Below, piece after piece: positions 35,870 to 44,430 of a stretch of 64,000 bases of DNA. Numbering within the stretch: the stretch's first letter is position 1; each line of letters opens with the position of its first letter. This DNA is from Candidatus Peregrinibacteria bacterium (GTDB lineage Bacteria; Patescibacteriota; Gracilibacteria; Peribacterales; Peribacteraceae), in assembly GCA_018648865.1 (NCBI GenBank), contig JABGQH010000009.1:26142-90141 (forward strand), given 5' to 3'. Made by a program: the position numbers and the translations under genes. The notes beneath the pieces are model-generated. The model was not told where the DNA came from. It did not search any database and worked only from the letters and a program-made list of their open reading frames with translations.

Positions 35870-37561
35870 ATGCAGAAAAAATGTCCTAAGTGCTCGGCGT
35901 CATTTAATGTAACTGACGAGGATATTTTGCTTTTAGATAAATTATCACCAGTGATTAATTCCAAAAAGCATAGTCTGCCAGCTCCTACATTATGTTTTAG
36001 CTGCAGATTACAAAGGAGGCTAGCGTTCTATAATTCTAGATCGATTTATCCTAGGAAATGCGATCTAACAGGAAAAAACATTGTATCTATTTATTCACCG
36101 GATAAGCCATACAAAGTTTACGAGAGAAGAGAATGGTATGGGGATAACTGGGATCCATTTGAATATGGCAGAGATTTTGATTTTAATAGACCTTTCTTTG
36201 ATCAATTCAAAGAATTACTAGATTCGGTTCCACATCTTTCTTTAACAGTACTAGGAGAGACTGTTAATAGTGAATTCACTAATGACAATTTGATAGTAAA
36301 AAATTGTTATCTAATATTCGACGGAGAGAGAGCAGAGGATTGTATGTATGGTCATACATTTGTTGGTATCACTTCATGTTTAGATTTTGCAGCAGCGGTA
36401 GATTGTGAACTCTGCTATGAAACGATCCATTGCAATAATTGTTATAACTGCAAATACAGTAGATATTCTACAAATTGTAGTGATAGTTGGTTTATTAGGG
36501 ACTGCATAGGATGTAAGAACTGTTTTGGATGTGCTAATTTGAGGCAAAAACAATATTGCATATTTAATGAACAAAAAACAAAAGAGGAATACGAGAAATA
36601 CTTAGAACAATTCGATTCAACCTCGTATAAAACTGTTCAGGATATGATTAATAAAACAAATGAGTTCTTTCTGAAATATCCTGTAAAAGAATGTAGAGGA
36701 GAACAGAATGTTGATGTCACAGGGAATAATCTAAATCAATCAAAGGATTCAAAAGACTGCTTTGACTGCAACAAAGTACAGGACTGCCATTACTGCACAA
36801 ATTGCTTGGTAGGAGCAAAGGACTGCAGTGATATACATATATGGGGAGACAGCATGGAGCTCTGTTATGAAAGCTGCGTAATTGGTGTAAAGACTCAAAA
36901 CTTATTGGGCTGTTATTATGTGTCACAAGGTGCAGACAACATACTCTATTCTATGTATTGCAGCAGAAGTGTAAAAAACCTATTTGGTTGCATAGGGTTA
37001 CGGCATAAGAGCAATTGTATTTTCAACAAACAATATTCAGCAGAAGAGTATGAAGATCTAGCTGAAAGAATCGTTGAGCATATGAAGAAGACTGGAGAAT
37101 GGGGGGAGTTCTTTCCATCTTCTATATCTGGCTTTGGTTATAACGAAACAATGGCTCAGACATTCTTTCCCTTAGAAAAAGACGATGCAAAGAAGCTTGG
37201 CTATTCATGGAGTGAATACCAATCTCCTGTAGAGGCAGATCGTACGATTGATGCTTCAAAGTTGCCAGATAGTACAAATGACATCCCAGACGATGTTTTG
37301 AACTGGGCCATCGTATGCACAGATACAGGAAAGCCTTTTAAAATAATTAGGAAGGAACTTGAGTTTTATAGAGATCATAAATTGCCGATTCCTCGTAAGC
37401 ACCCAGACCAAAGGCATTACGATAGATTTGCTATTAAAAATCCATATCACCTTTGGGATAGATCATGCGATAAATGTTCTAAAGAAATTAAAACAACATA
37501 CGCACCAGAAAGGCCAGAAACAATTTTCTGTGAAGAATGCTATCTAAAAGAGGTATACTAA
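35870..37561 (+). CDS. Cysteine-rich zinc-ribbon paralogue 4
   Basis: 563 residues, the longest copy. Ribbon A CPKCSASFNVT...CFSC is intact; ribbon B keeps one Cys (KCDLTGKNIVSIY). Domain 1 has dense pairs (CYETIHCNNCYNCKYS, CIGCKNCFGC) and closes with LRQKQYCIFNEQKTKEEYE; domain 2 includes DSKDCFDCNKVQDCHYC and closes with LRHKSNCIFNKQYSAEEYE. Invariant block GEWGEFFP...YNET, then DIPDDVLNWA. Ribbon A' degenerate (CTDTGKPFKI); ribbon B' intact (CDKC...CEECYLKEVY). Six-base gaps on both sides place it firmly in one operon-like array. Confidence 0.85.
   Translation: MQKKCPKCSASFNVTDEDILLLDKLSPVINSKKHSLPAPTLCFSCRLQRRLAFYNSRSIYPRKCDLTGKNIVSIYSPDKPYKVYERREWYGDNWDPFEYGRDFDFNRPFFDQFKELLDSVPHLSLTVLGETVNSEFTNDNLIVKNCYLIFDGERAEDCMYGHTFVGITSCLDFAAAVDCELCYETIHCNNCYNCKYSRYSTNCSDSWFIRDCIGCKNCFGCANLRQKQYCIFNEQKTKEEYEKYLEQFDSTSYKTVQDMINKTNEFFLKYPVKECRGEQNVDVTGNNLNQSKDSKDCFDCNKVQDCHYCTNCLVGAKDCSDIHIWGDSMELCYESCVIGVKTQNLLGCYYVSQGADNILYSMYCSRSVKNLFGCIGLRHKSNCIFNKQYSAEEYEDLAERIVEHMKKTGEWGEFFPSSISGFGYNETMAQTFFPLEKDDAKKLGYSWSEYQSPVEADRTIDASKLPDSTNDIPDDVLNWAIVCTDTGKPFKIIRKELEFYRDHKLPIPRKHPDQRHYDRFAIKNPYHLWDRSCDKCSKEIKTTYAPERPETIFCEECYLKEVY
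37554..37559 (+). promoter_or_regulatory. TATACT box inside the end of paralogue 4
   Basis: GTA-TAC-TAA; spacer CTGCCA to the next ATG. Stop codon and spacer differ from the two previous junctions while the box is kept. Confidence 0.5.
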
Positions 37562-37567
37562 CTGCCA

Positions 37568-39247
37568 ATGCAGCAAACCTGCGAAAAGTGTTCGGCAATG
37601 TTTGAAGTCACAGAAGGGGATTTAGAGTATTACGATGAAATATCGCCTATATTTAACGGAAAGAAATACTTAATACCTCCTCCTGTTCAGTGCCCTGAAT
37701 GTCGCTTTCAGAGGAGGTTAATATTTAGAAATGAAAGAAAATTATATAAAAGAAAATCAGATGTTTCAGGAAAACAAATAGTAAGTATGTTTGCTCCAGA
37801 TAATCCACATAAAACATGTACACAGGACGAGTGGCTTAGTAATGATTTTGACGCAATGCAGTTTAGTAGAGATTTTGATTTTGATAGTCCATTTTTCGAT
37901 CAGCTAAAGGAGTTGAATATTGATGTACCGCATCCTGGTTTAAATAATACAAATGTAGAAAATAGCGAATTCACAAACTTTGCACTAAATCAGAAAAATT
38001 GTTATCTGATATTTGGAGCAGGGGATAATGAGGATTGTATATATGGAAAGTTCATTGTCTCTTCTAACAATGTTGTAGACAATTTGTCGTTATACTCCTG
38101 CGAATTTTGTTACGAAGGAGTGTCGTCTCAAAATTGTTATGAATGTACATATTTCAAAAATTGTCATAATTGTGCAAATTGCATGATGGTAGAAGACTGC
38201 AGTTCATGCAAAAACTGTTTAATGTGCTTTGGGTTAAGGAACAAGGAATATTGCATATTGAATGAGCAATTATCTAAAGAAGAATATGAAAACAGGAGAA
38301 GCAAGATTGATCCTTTAACTAATAAGAAGATTTTGGAGATGCAATTTGAATTAGATAAGTTAAAAGAAAACATTCCTCATATTGATTCTCATATATACGC
38401 GAGTGAAGATTGCACTGGTGAAACTATTTATAACAGTAAGGGGTGTCATAATTGCTTTGATATTAAGAATTGTGAGGATTGTAAATATACATCTTATACT
38501 CCGAATGGCGTTGCCTCTTACGACTCCACATTTACTGCTCCGGATGGTGTTAGGTGGTGCAATAATGTTATTTCTGCAATTGGACACAGGTGCATGGGTA
38601 CTTTCTTATGTTGGTATACAAACGATGTTTATTACTCAATTAATTGCAGGAATTGTGACTTCTGTTTTGGATGTGTTGGATTACAGAATCAAAAATATTG
38701 TATTTTCAACAAGCAATACTCAAGAGATGAGTATGAAGTCATTGTTCCTAAGATAATCAAAAAAATGGAATCTGCAGGAGAATGGGGGCATTTCTTGCCT
38801 CCAGAACTTTCACATTTTGCATATAACGAGACAATTGCTAACGAATATTTTCCTCTTCTAAAAAAAGAAGTTGAAAAGAGGGGATTTAGGTGGAGAGAAG
38901 AAGATGAAGTTATTCCAGATGTAGAAAAGATAATTCCTGCTAGTCAGCTTCCACCATCAATATCAGATATTCCGGACGATATATTAAATTGGGCTGTTAA
39001 ATGTGAAATAACAGGAAGACCATTTAGAATTATAAAACCAGAATTGAATTACTACAGAAAAATGGGTCTTCCAATTCCTCATGTTCATCCAGATGAAAGG
39101 CATAATATAAGACTTAGGAAAAAGAATCCTTACAAGCTATGGCAATGTAAGTGTGCAAACTGCTCCAAGGAAATTAAAACAACCTACGCACCAGAAAGGC
39201 CTGAAACAGTTTTTTGTGAAGATTGCTATCTAAAAGAGGTATACTAA
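37568..39247 (+). CDS. Cysteine-rich zinc-ribbon paralogue 5
   Basis: 559 residues. Ribbon A intact (CEKCSAMFEVT...CPEC); ribbon B lost (KSDVSGKQIVSMF, no Cys). Domain 1: CYEGVSSQNCYECTYFKNC, CSSCKNCLMC, closing LRNKEYCILNEQLSKEEYE. Domain 2 starts ASEDCTGETIYNSKGCHNCF and closes LQNQKYCIFNKQYSRDEYE. The invariant block is slightly changed (GEWGHFLP...YNET). Ribbon A' degenerate (CEITGRPFRI, then HVHPDERH); ribbon B' intact (CANC...CEDCYLKEVY). No membrane segment or export signal, so a cytoplasmic location is likely, where cysteines stay reduced and metal binding is possible. Confidence 0.85.
   Translation: MQQTCEKCSAMFEVTEGDLEYYDEISPIFNGKKYLIPPPVQCPECRFQRRLIFRNERKLYKRKSDVSGKQIVSMFAPDNPHKTCTQDEWLSNDFDAMQFSRDFDFDSPFFDQLKELNIDVPHPGLNNTNVENSEFTNFALNQKNCYLIFGAGDNEDCIYGKFIVSSNNVVDNLSLYSCEFCYEGVSSQNCYECTYFKNCHNCANCMMVEDCSSCKNCLMCFGLRNKEYCILNEQLSKEEYENRRSKIDPLTNKKILEMQFELDKLKENIPHIDSHIYASEDCTGETIYNSKGCHNCFDIKNCEDCKYTSYTPNGVASYDSTFTAPDGVRWCNNVISAIGHRCMGTFLCWYTNDVYYSINCRNCDFCFGCVGLQNQKYCIFNKQYSRDEYEVIVPKIIKKMESAGEWGHFLPPELSHFAYNETIANEYFPLLKKEVEKRGFRWREEDEVIPDVEKIIPASQLPPSISDIPDDILNWAVKCEITGRPFRIIKPELNYYRKMGLPIPHVHPDERHNIRLRKKNPYKLWQCKCANCSKEIKTTYAPERPETVFCEDCYLKEVY
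39240..39245 (+). promoter_or_regulatory. TATACT box inside the end of paralogue 5
   Basis: GTA-TAC-TAA with spacer TCACCA before the ATG of paralogue 6. Confidence 0.5.
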
Positions 39248-39253
39248 TCACCA

Positions 39254-40939
39254 ATGCAGAAAACTTGTACTAAATGTTCGGCTCCGTTCGAGGTAACCGA
39301 TGATGATATTAAATTTTACGAGAATGTTTCCCCTATTATAAAAGGAGAAAAGTATATTATTACTCCTCCTAAATATTGCCCTGATTGCAGATTACAGAGG
39401 AAGGTTTGCTTTCGAAATGAACGCATGTTTTATAGTCGAAAAAGTGATTTAACAGGAGATATGATGGTTTCCATATATGCTCCAGATATTCCATACAAGA
39501 TATATGATCAAGAAGAATGGTGGAGCAAGAAGTGGGATGCCAGAGACTATGGACGTGAATTTGATTTTACAAGACCATTTTTTGATCAAATGAATGACCT
39601 ATGGAAGGAGGTTCCAATAGTTACATTATGGAATTCAAACTGCGAGAATGCCACATATAACAATAACTGCTTCCATTTGAAGGATAGTTATATGAATTAC
39701 AACAGTGACGAAGGAGAGAGAATTATGTATTCATATGGAACGGAATTCTGCACTGATTCTGCTGATTGTACATTCGTACAAAAATCTGAACTTTGTTATG
39801 AATGTACCGATTGTACGAGAGCATATACATGTATATTTTCTAGTCTTTTGGATAACTGCACAGACTGCTCATTCAGTTCAGACTTGATGGGATGTAAGAA
39901 TTGTTTTGGCTGCCATGGACTTAGACAACAAAGTTATTGTTTCTTTAATGAACATCTCTCAAAAGATGAGTGGGAAGATCGTATGAAATCTATTAGTTAT
40001 ACACCACAAAATATAAGTAAATATAAAAAACAATCTGAAGAAGTGCGTATGAAGGTGCCACAAGTTGCTACAAAAATGGTGCAGTGTTCGGACAGTACAG
40101 GAAACTTTTTATATAACTGTGCCAATTCTGAAAATTGTTTTGATATGCATAATTGCGAATTTGTTAAGAATGGAATTTACGTTCCTTGGGACGTAAAACA
40201 TGCGCAAGATGTATACGCACATGCTGGAGCAGAATGGAGTTACGAAGTAATTGCAGGGGGAATAGGAATTTCACATGTTGCATTTATAAATGGTTTAGTT
40301 AGTGGCCTAAGTGATAGTTACTATTCAGTCCAATGCGGATACGGATCTAATAATCTATTTGGATGTGTAAGTATGATGAAATATAAATATTGCATTTTAA
40401 ATAAGCAGTACACAAAAGAAGAATACGAAGAGCTTGTGCCTCGTGTCATAGAACACATGAAAAAGAATGGAGAATGGGGAGAATTCTTTCCCCCTAGTAT
40501 TAGTCCATTTGCGTATAACGAAACAATGGCACAGGAATTCTTCCCTCTAACAAAAGAAGAAGCTCTTAATCAAGGATATAAATGGAGAGATATACAAGAT
40601 GAACTGCCAAAATCTGACAGAGTGATTTCTTCAGATAAGTTGCCACCATCAATCGAAGATATTCCTGACGACATCCTAAATTGGGCAATTAAATGTGAAG
40701 TTAGTGGGAGACTTTATAAAATTACATCTCAAGAATTGGATTTTTACCGTCGCATGAAATTACCGGTTCCGAGATTGCATTACGAGAAGCGCTATCAAAA
40801 CAGGGCAAAAAGTCGACCTCCACGCAAGCTTTGGAATCGCAAATGTAACAAGTGTGATATTGATATACAGACAGTCTATTCACCTGATAGGCCAGAGAAA
40901 GTTTTTTGTGAAGATTGCTATTTAAAAGAGGTATACTAA
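39254..40939 (+). CDS. Cysteine-rich zinc-ribbon paralogue 6
   Basis: 561 residues. Ribbon A intact (CTKCSAPFEVT...CPDC); ribbon B lost (KSDLTGDMMVSIY). Domain 1: CTDCTRAYTC, CTDCSFSSDLMGCKNCFGC, closing LRQQSYCFFNEHLSKDEWE. Domain 2 is poorer in Cys than in the sisters (GAEWSYEVIAGGIGISHVAFING) and closes KYKYCILNKQYTKEEYEELV. Invariant block GEWGEFFP...YNET, then DIPDDILNWA. Ribbon A' degenerate (CEVSGRLYKI); ribbon B' CNKC...CEDCYLKEVY intact. Domain 2 also contains GVS-type aromatic-rich strands, which fits a beta-solenoid interpretation. Confidence 0.85.
   Translation: MQKTCTKCSAPFEVTDDDIKFYENVSPIIKGEKYIITPPKYCPDCRLQRKVCFRNERMFYSRKSDLTGDMMVSIYAPDIPYKIYDQEEWWSKKWDARDYGREFDFTRPFFDQMNDLWKEVPIVTLWNSNCENATYNNNCFHLKDSYMNYNSDEGERIMYSYGTEFCTDSADCTFVQKSELCYECTDCTRAYTCIFSSLLDNCTDCSFSSDLMGCKNCFGCHGLRQQSYCFFNEHLSKDEWEDRMKSISYTPQNISKYKKQSEEVRMKVPQVATKMVQCSDSTGNFLYNCANSENCFDMHNCEFVKNGIYVPWDVKHAQDVYAHAGAEWSYEVIAGGIGISHVAFINGLVSGLSDSYYSVQCGYGSNNLFGCVSMMKYKYCILNKQYTKEEYEELVPRVIEHMKKNGEWGEFFPPSISPFAYNETMAQEFFPLTKEEALNQGYKWRDIQDELPKSDRVISSDKLPPSIEDIPDDILNWAIKCEVSGRLYKITSQELDFYRRMKLPVPRLHYEKRYQNRAKSRPPRKLWNRKCNKCDIDIQTVYSPDRPEKVFCEDCYLKEVY
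40932..40937 (+). promoter_or_regulatory. TATACT box inside the end of paralogue 6
   Basis: GTA-TAC-TAA with spacer ATACCA before the ATG of paralogue 7; last junction that keeps the box. Confidence 0.5.
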
Positions 40940-40945
40940 ATACCA

Positions 40946-42610
40946 ATGCAGAATTGTATTTCATGTAACGTTTCATTCGAAGATAGTCAGGCAGAGATAT
41001 CTTTAAGAGCAAAGATTGGCGATGCTATACAAAAAGGTGATTTGCCAGAGCCAAAGCTATGTTGTGACTGCAGATTAATTCAACTAATGAGTTGGAGGAA
41101 TGAACGCATTCTATATACGAGAATGTGTGATAAGAGTGGCAAAAAGATAATCTCTGTTTATCCGCAAAATGTAGCTTTCCCTGTTTATGAAAAATCTATT
41201 TGGTGGGGAGACAGTTGGAACGCCACAAACTATGGCCAGGATTATGATTTTAATAGACCATTCTTTGAGCAGTTTGCAGAATTACAAAGAAATACTCCTC
41301 GTGCGTCATTAAATACAAAGAATGTTGAGAATTGCGATTATTGTAATTTTACGTTTGATTCAAAAGATAGTTACTTAACAACGTGTTGTTATTACTCAGA
41401 ATCAATTCTATACAGTTTTTGGATGCTTGAGTGCAAAGATTGTACTGAATGTAGTTATTGTTTTCAGTGTCAGAACTGTTTGCAGTGCACTGACTGCAAT
41501 AAATCATATGGTTGCTATGAGTGTGTGCAATGCAATGTTTGCACTGATAGTTCGTACTTATTTGATTGTCGTGGTTGTACAGACTGTTTTTGTAGTGTCG
41601 GATTAAGAAATGCTAAATATCACATGTTTAATGAGAAATTATCTAAAGAAGAATTTGAAAATAGAATGAAAGAATTTGATTTGCAAAATCCAGTACATGT
41701 AGAAAAGGTAAAAGAACGATTAGATGCTTTAAAATTAAAACACCCACACAAATATTCTGTGCAGGAAAAGTGTGAAGACTCAACGGGGGACCATATAGTA
41801 GAATTAAAAGACTGCAAAAATTGCTATCAGACATTTAGATCCAGAGATTGTATAAATGTAACAGACGCGGACGGAAACAATGATTTGCTTGATTGCTATC
41901 ATACTGGTTGGTCAGAAATGATATATGAAGGATATTCACCAGTTAGACTTAGGAACTCTGCATTTGAGGTACAATGCTGGGATGGCAATGACATCTTCTA
42001 TTCAGATACATGCCAGAATTGCTCATATTGCTTTGGGTGTATTAGCTTGCGACAAAATAAATATTGCATATTGAATAAACAATATTCAAAAGAAGAATAT
42101 GAAGTAATGCTCTATAAAATAATTAATCATATGAAATCTACAGGTGAGTGGGGGAAATTCTTTCCAAATGAAATTTGTATATTTTCTTATAACGATTCTG
42201 TGGCTCAGGATGTATATCCTCTAGAAAAAGAGGAAGCAATTAAACGAGGATGGAAATGGCAAGATAATCTCCCATTTACTATGGGAAAGGAAACTACAAC
42301 TTGGAATAGCTATGAAATGAAGATTGAAAAGGTGCAAGAAGATATATTAAATGAGATATTTGCCTGTGAATGTTGTAAAAAGAATTATCGTATAATTAGA
42401 TCTGAACTCAAGTTTTATAAACAAATGAAGTTACCATTATCTAGGCTTTGTTCAGGATGTAGACACTTAGAAAGGATCAAGACCAGAAATCCAAGAAATT
42501 TACATAACAGAACATGTAATAAATGTAATAAGGAAATTCAAACCACTTTTGCACCAGAAAGACCAGAAAAGGTTTACTGCGAGGAATGTTATTTGAAAGA
42601 GGTTTATTGA
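40946..42610 (+). CDS. Cysteine-rich zinc-ribbon paralogue 7
   Basis: 554 residues with about 47 Cys by my count (8.5 percent), the richest part being CKDCTECSYCFQCQNCLQC. Ribbon A is present but diverged (CISCNVSFEDS...CCDC). Ribbon B keeps one Cys (MCDKSGKK). Unlike genes 1-6 the C-terminal ribbon A' is complete: CECCKKNYRI...RLCSGCRH. Ribbon B' is intact (CNKC...CEECYLKEVY). The invariant block reads GEWGKFFP...YNDS, with NDS where others have NET. Its last codons are GTT-TAT-TGA, so the TATACT box is absent, and the next paralogue is 42 bp away with its own promoter. Confidence 0.85.
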   Translation: MQNCISCNVSFEDSQAEISLRAKIGDAIQKGDLPEPKLCCDCRLIQLMSWRNERILYTRMCDKSGKKIISVYPQNVAFPVYEKSIWWGDSWNATNYGQDYDFNRPFFEQFAELQRNTPRASLNTKNVENCDYCNFTFDSKDSYLTTCCYYSESILYSFWMLECKDCTECSYCFQCQNCLQCTDCNKSYGCYECVQCNVCTDSSYLFDCRGCTDCFCSVGLRNAKYHMFNEKLSKEEFENRMKEFDLQNPVHVEKVKERLDALKLKHPHKYSVQEKCEDSTGDHIVELKDCKNCYQTFRSRDCINVTDADGNNDLLDCYHTGWSEMIYEGYSPVRLRNSAFEVQCWDGNDIFYSDTCQNCSYCFGCISLRQNKYCILNKQYSKEEYEVMLYKIINHMKSTGEWGKFFPNEICIFSYNDSVAQDVYPLEKEEAIKRGWKWQDNLPFTMGKETTTWNSYEMKIEKVQEDILNEIFACECCKKNYRIIRSELKFYKQMKLPLSRLCSGCRHLERIKTRNPRNLHNRTCNKCNKEIQTTFAPERPEKVYCEECYLKEVY

Positions 42611-42637
42611 TTCTTATACGTAATATCAATTTGCTGT

Positions 42638-42643
42638 TATTAT
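42638..42643 (+). promoter_or_regulatory. Extended -10 box of paralogue 8
   Basis: TGtTATTAT ends 9 nt before the ATG of paralogue 8, in the only junction long enough to hold a separate promoter. Confidence 0.5.
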
Positions 42644-42652
42644 ATTTAAGTA

Positions 42653-44320
42653 ATGCAAAAAACATGTAACCAGTGTTCAACTTCATATGAAATATATGAT
42701 GATGACAAAGCGCTTCTACATAAAATTTCGCCTACAATTGGTGGTAGAAAATTTGAAATACCAGTATCGGATATTTGCCCAGAATGTAGGCAGCAACGTA
42801 GAATGTCCTTTAGAAACGAAAGGAAGCTGTATCGCAGGAAATGTGATGTTACAGGCAAGGATATCATTTCTATATTCTCTTCGGACTCTCTTTTTAAGGT
42901 ATGTGATAAGGATTACTGGTATAGCGATAAATTTGATCCCTTGGAATATGGCAGAGACTATGATTTTAATAGGCCATTCTTTGAGCAATTCAAGGATTTG
43001 TCATTAACAATCCCTATGCCATCTATGCGCGTGGAAAGGTCAGAGAATTGTGATTTTAACAATGACATGGGGGATTGTAAGAACTGTTACTTGTGTGCAC
43101 GAACACATCAGTCACAGGATCTTATATACACATACAGAGGCAACAGATCATCTAGTTCAATAGATTGCACTCAGATAACCAGATCAGAGATTCTTTATGA
43201 ATGTGTTGATTGTGTTAAGTGCTACAACTGTAAATATTCATTCTTTTGTAGTGAATGTACAGATTGTTCTTTTCTACTTGATTGTAGGAGTTGCATGTCC
43301 TGCTTTATGTGTACAAATCTTAGGAGTAAACAGTATTGTTTCTTAAATGAGCAACTAACCAAAGAAGAGTACGAGAAAAGACTTTCAGAATTTAATTTTG
43401 GTTCTTATGACCATGTTCAAAGAGCTTACAAAATGTACGCAGATATAAAAAAGAAAGCCATCCGTAGGAATCTTATAAAAGTAAATGCAAACAACTCAAC
43501 AGGCGACAATTTAATAGACTGTAATAATTGCCATATGTGCTTTAGCACTCAGTTTACAGAGGACGGTAGGTATCTGTGGGATGTTAAGGATTACAAGGAT
43601 TCAATGGATGCATATAGCGGAGGAAGAAATAGTGAGCTTATGTACTACACAACTGCAGGGGCTGCTTCGTATAGTGTTCAGTTTTGCTTTAGGACATCTG
43701 GATGTAATGATGTTTTGTATTCGTTCTATATTAATACATCTAAAAACATATTTGGATCTATCGGTTTAAAAAGGGGAAACTTTTGCATTCTAAACAAGGA
43801 ATATACAGAAGATGAATATAACGATCTGATGCCAAAGATTATTGATCATATGATCAGCACTGGTGAGTGGGGCAAGTTCTTTCCGTCTTCCCTTTGTCCA
43901 TTTGCTTATAATGAAACTGTTGCTGACGAATTCTTTCCCCTAGATAAGGGAAGAGCTAACGATTTAGGATATAGGTGGAAAGAAGATGATCCAAAGGATT
44001 TTATGCCTCAAACATATAACATTCCAAATAACATTTCTGATGTTAAGGATGATATTTTAAATGAGGTTTTGGCATGTGATACATGTAATAAGAATTACAA
44101 GATAGTTCCTGCTGAACTTAAGTTTTATAGAAATCATAATCTAGCTATTCCTAGGTACTGCATCGATTGCAGACATATGAGGAGAAATAAAACAAAGAAC
44201 CCAATGAGAATTAGAAAAGACATTTGCAAGAAATGTAATTCAGAAATGGATACTACATATCCAGAAGGAACAGATATGCAGATAATTTGTGATGATTGCT
44301 ATCTAAAAGAGGTTTATTAA
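42653..44320 (+). CDS. Cysteine-rich zinc-ribbon paralogue 8
   Basis: 555 residues, last of the array. Ribbon A intact (CNQCSTSYEIY...CPEC); ribbon B keeps one Cys (KCDVTGKDIISIF). Domain 1: CVDCVKCYNCKYSFFCSECTDC, CRSCMSCFMC, closing LRSKQYCFLNEQLTKEEYE. Domain 2 closes RGNFCILNKEYTEDEY. Invariant block GEWGKFFP...YNET. Ribbon A' is complete as in gene 7 (CDTCNKNYKI...RYCIDCRH), and ribbon B' is CKKC...CDDCYLKEVY. Genes 7 and 8 therefore look like the less derived branch. It ends GTT-TAT-TAA with no promoter box and nothing translated immediately after. Confidence 0.85.
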   Translation: MQKTCNQCSTSYEIYDDDKALLHKISPTIGGRKFEIPVSDICPECRQQRRMSFRNERKLYRRKCDVTGKDIISIFSSDSLFKVCDKDYWYSDKFDPLEYGRDYDFNRPFFEQFKDLSLTIPMPSMRVERSENCDFNNDMGDCKNCYLCARTHQSQDLIYTYRGNRSSSSIDCTQITRSEILYECVDCVKCYNCKYSFFCSECTDCSFLLDCRSCMSCFMCTNLRSKQYCFLNEQLTKEEYEKRLSEFNFGSYDHVQRAYKMYADIKKKAIRRNLIKVNANNSTGDNLIDCNNCHMCFSTQFTEDGRYLWDVKDYKDSMDAYSGGRNSELMYYTTAGAASYSVQFCFRTSGCNDVLYSFYINTSKNIFGSIGLKRGNFCILNKEYTEDEYNDLMPKIIDHMISTGEWGKFFPSSLCPFAYNETVADEFFPLDKGRANDLGYRWKEDDPKDFMPQTYNIPNNISDVKDDILNEVLACDTCNKNYKIVPAELKFYRNHNLAIPRYCIDCRHMRRNKTKNPMRIRKDICKKCNSEMDTTYPEGTDMQIICDDCYLKEVY

Positions 44321-44430
44321 TAAAATATAGGGGTGGGGGTATATATATGCATTCAAAAGTGGCTATTTATCGCTAATATATGCAGAGAAAGCTTCACATT
44401 TAGTAAATTTTAAAGTAAAATTCATGATTG

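Noticed and set aside
30846-44320. Cysteine-rich array as a CRISPR or toxin-antitoxin locus
   Set aside because: No short direct repeats with spacers, no nuclease or antitoxin motifs; repeats are whole genes.
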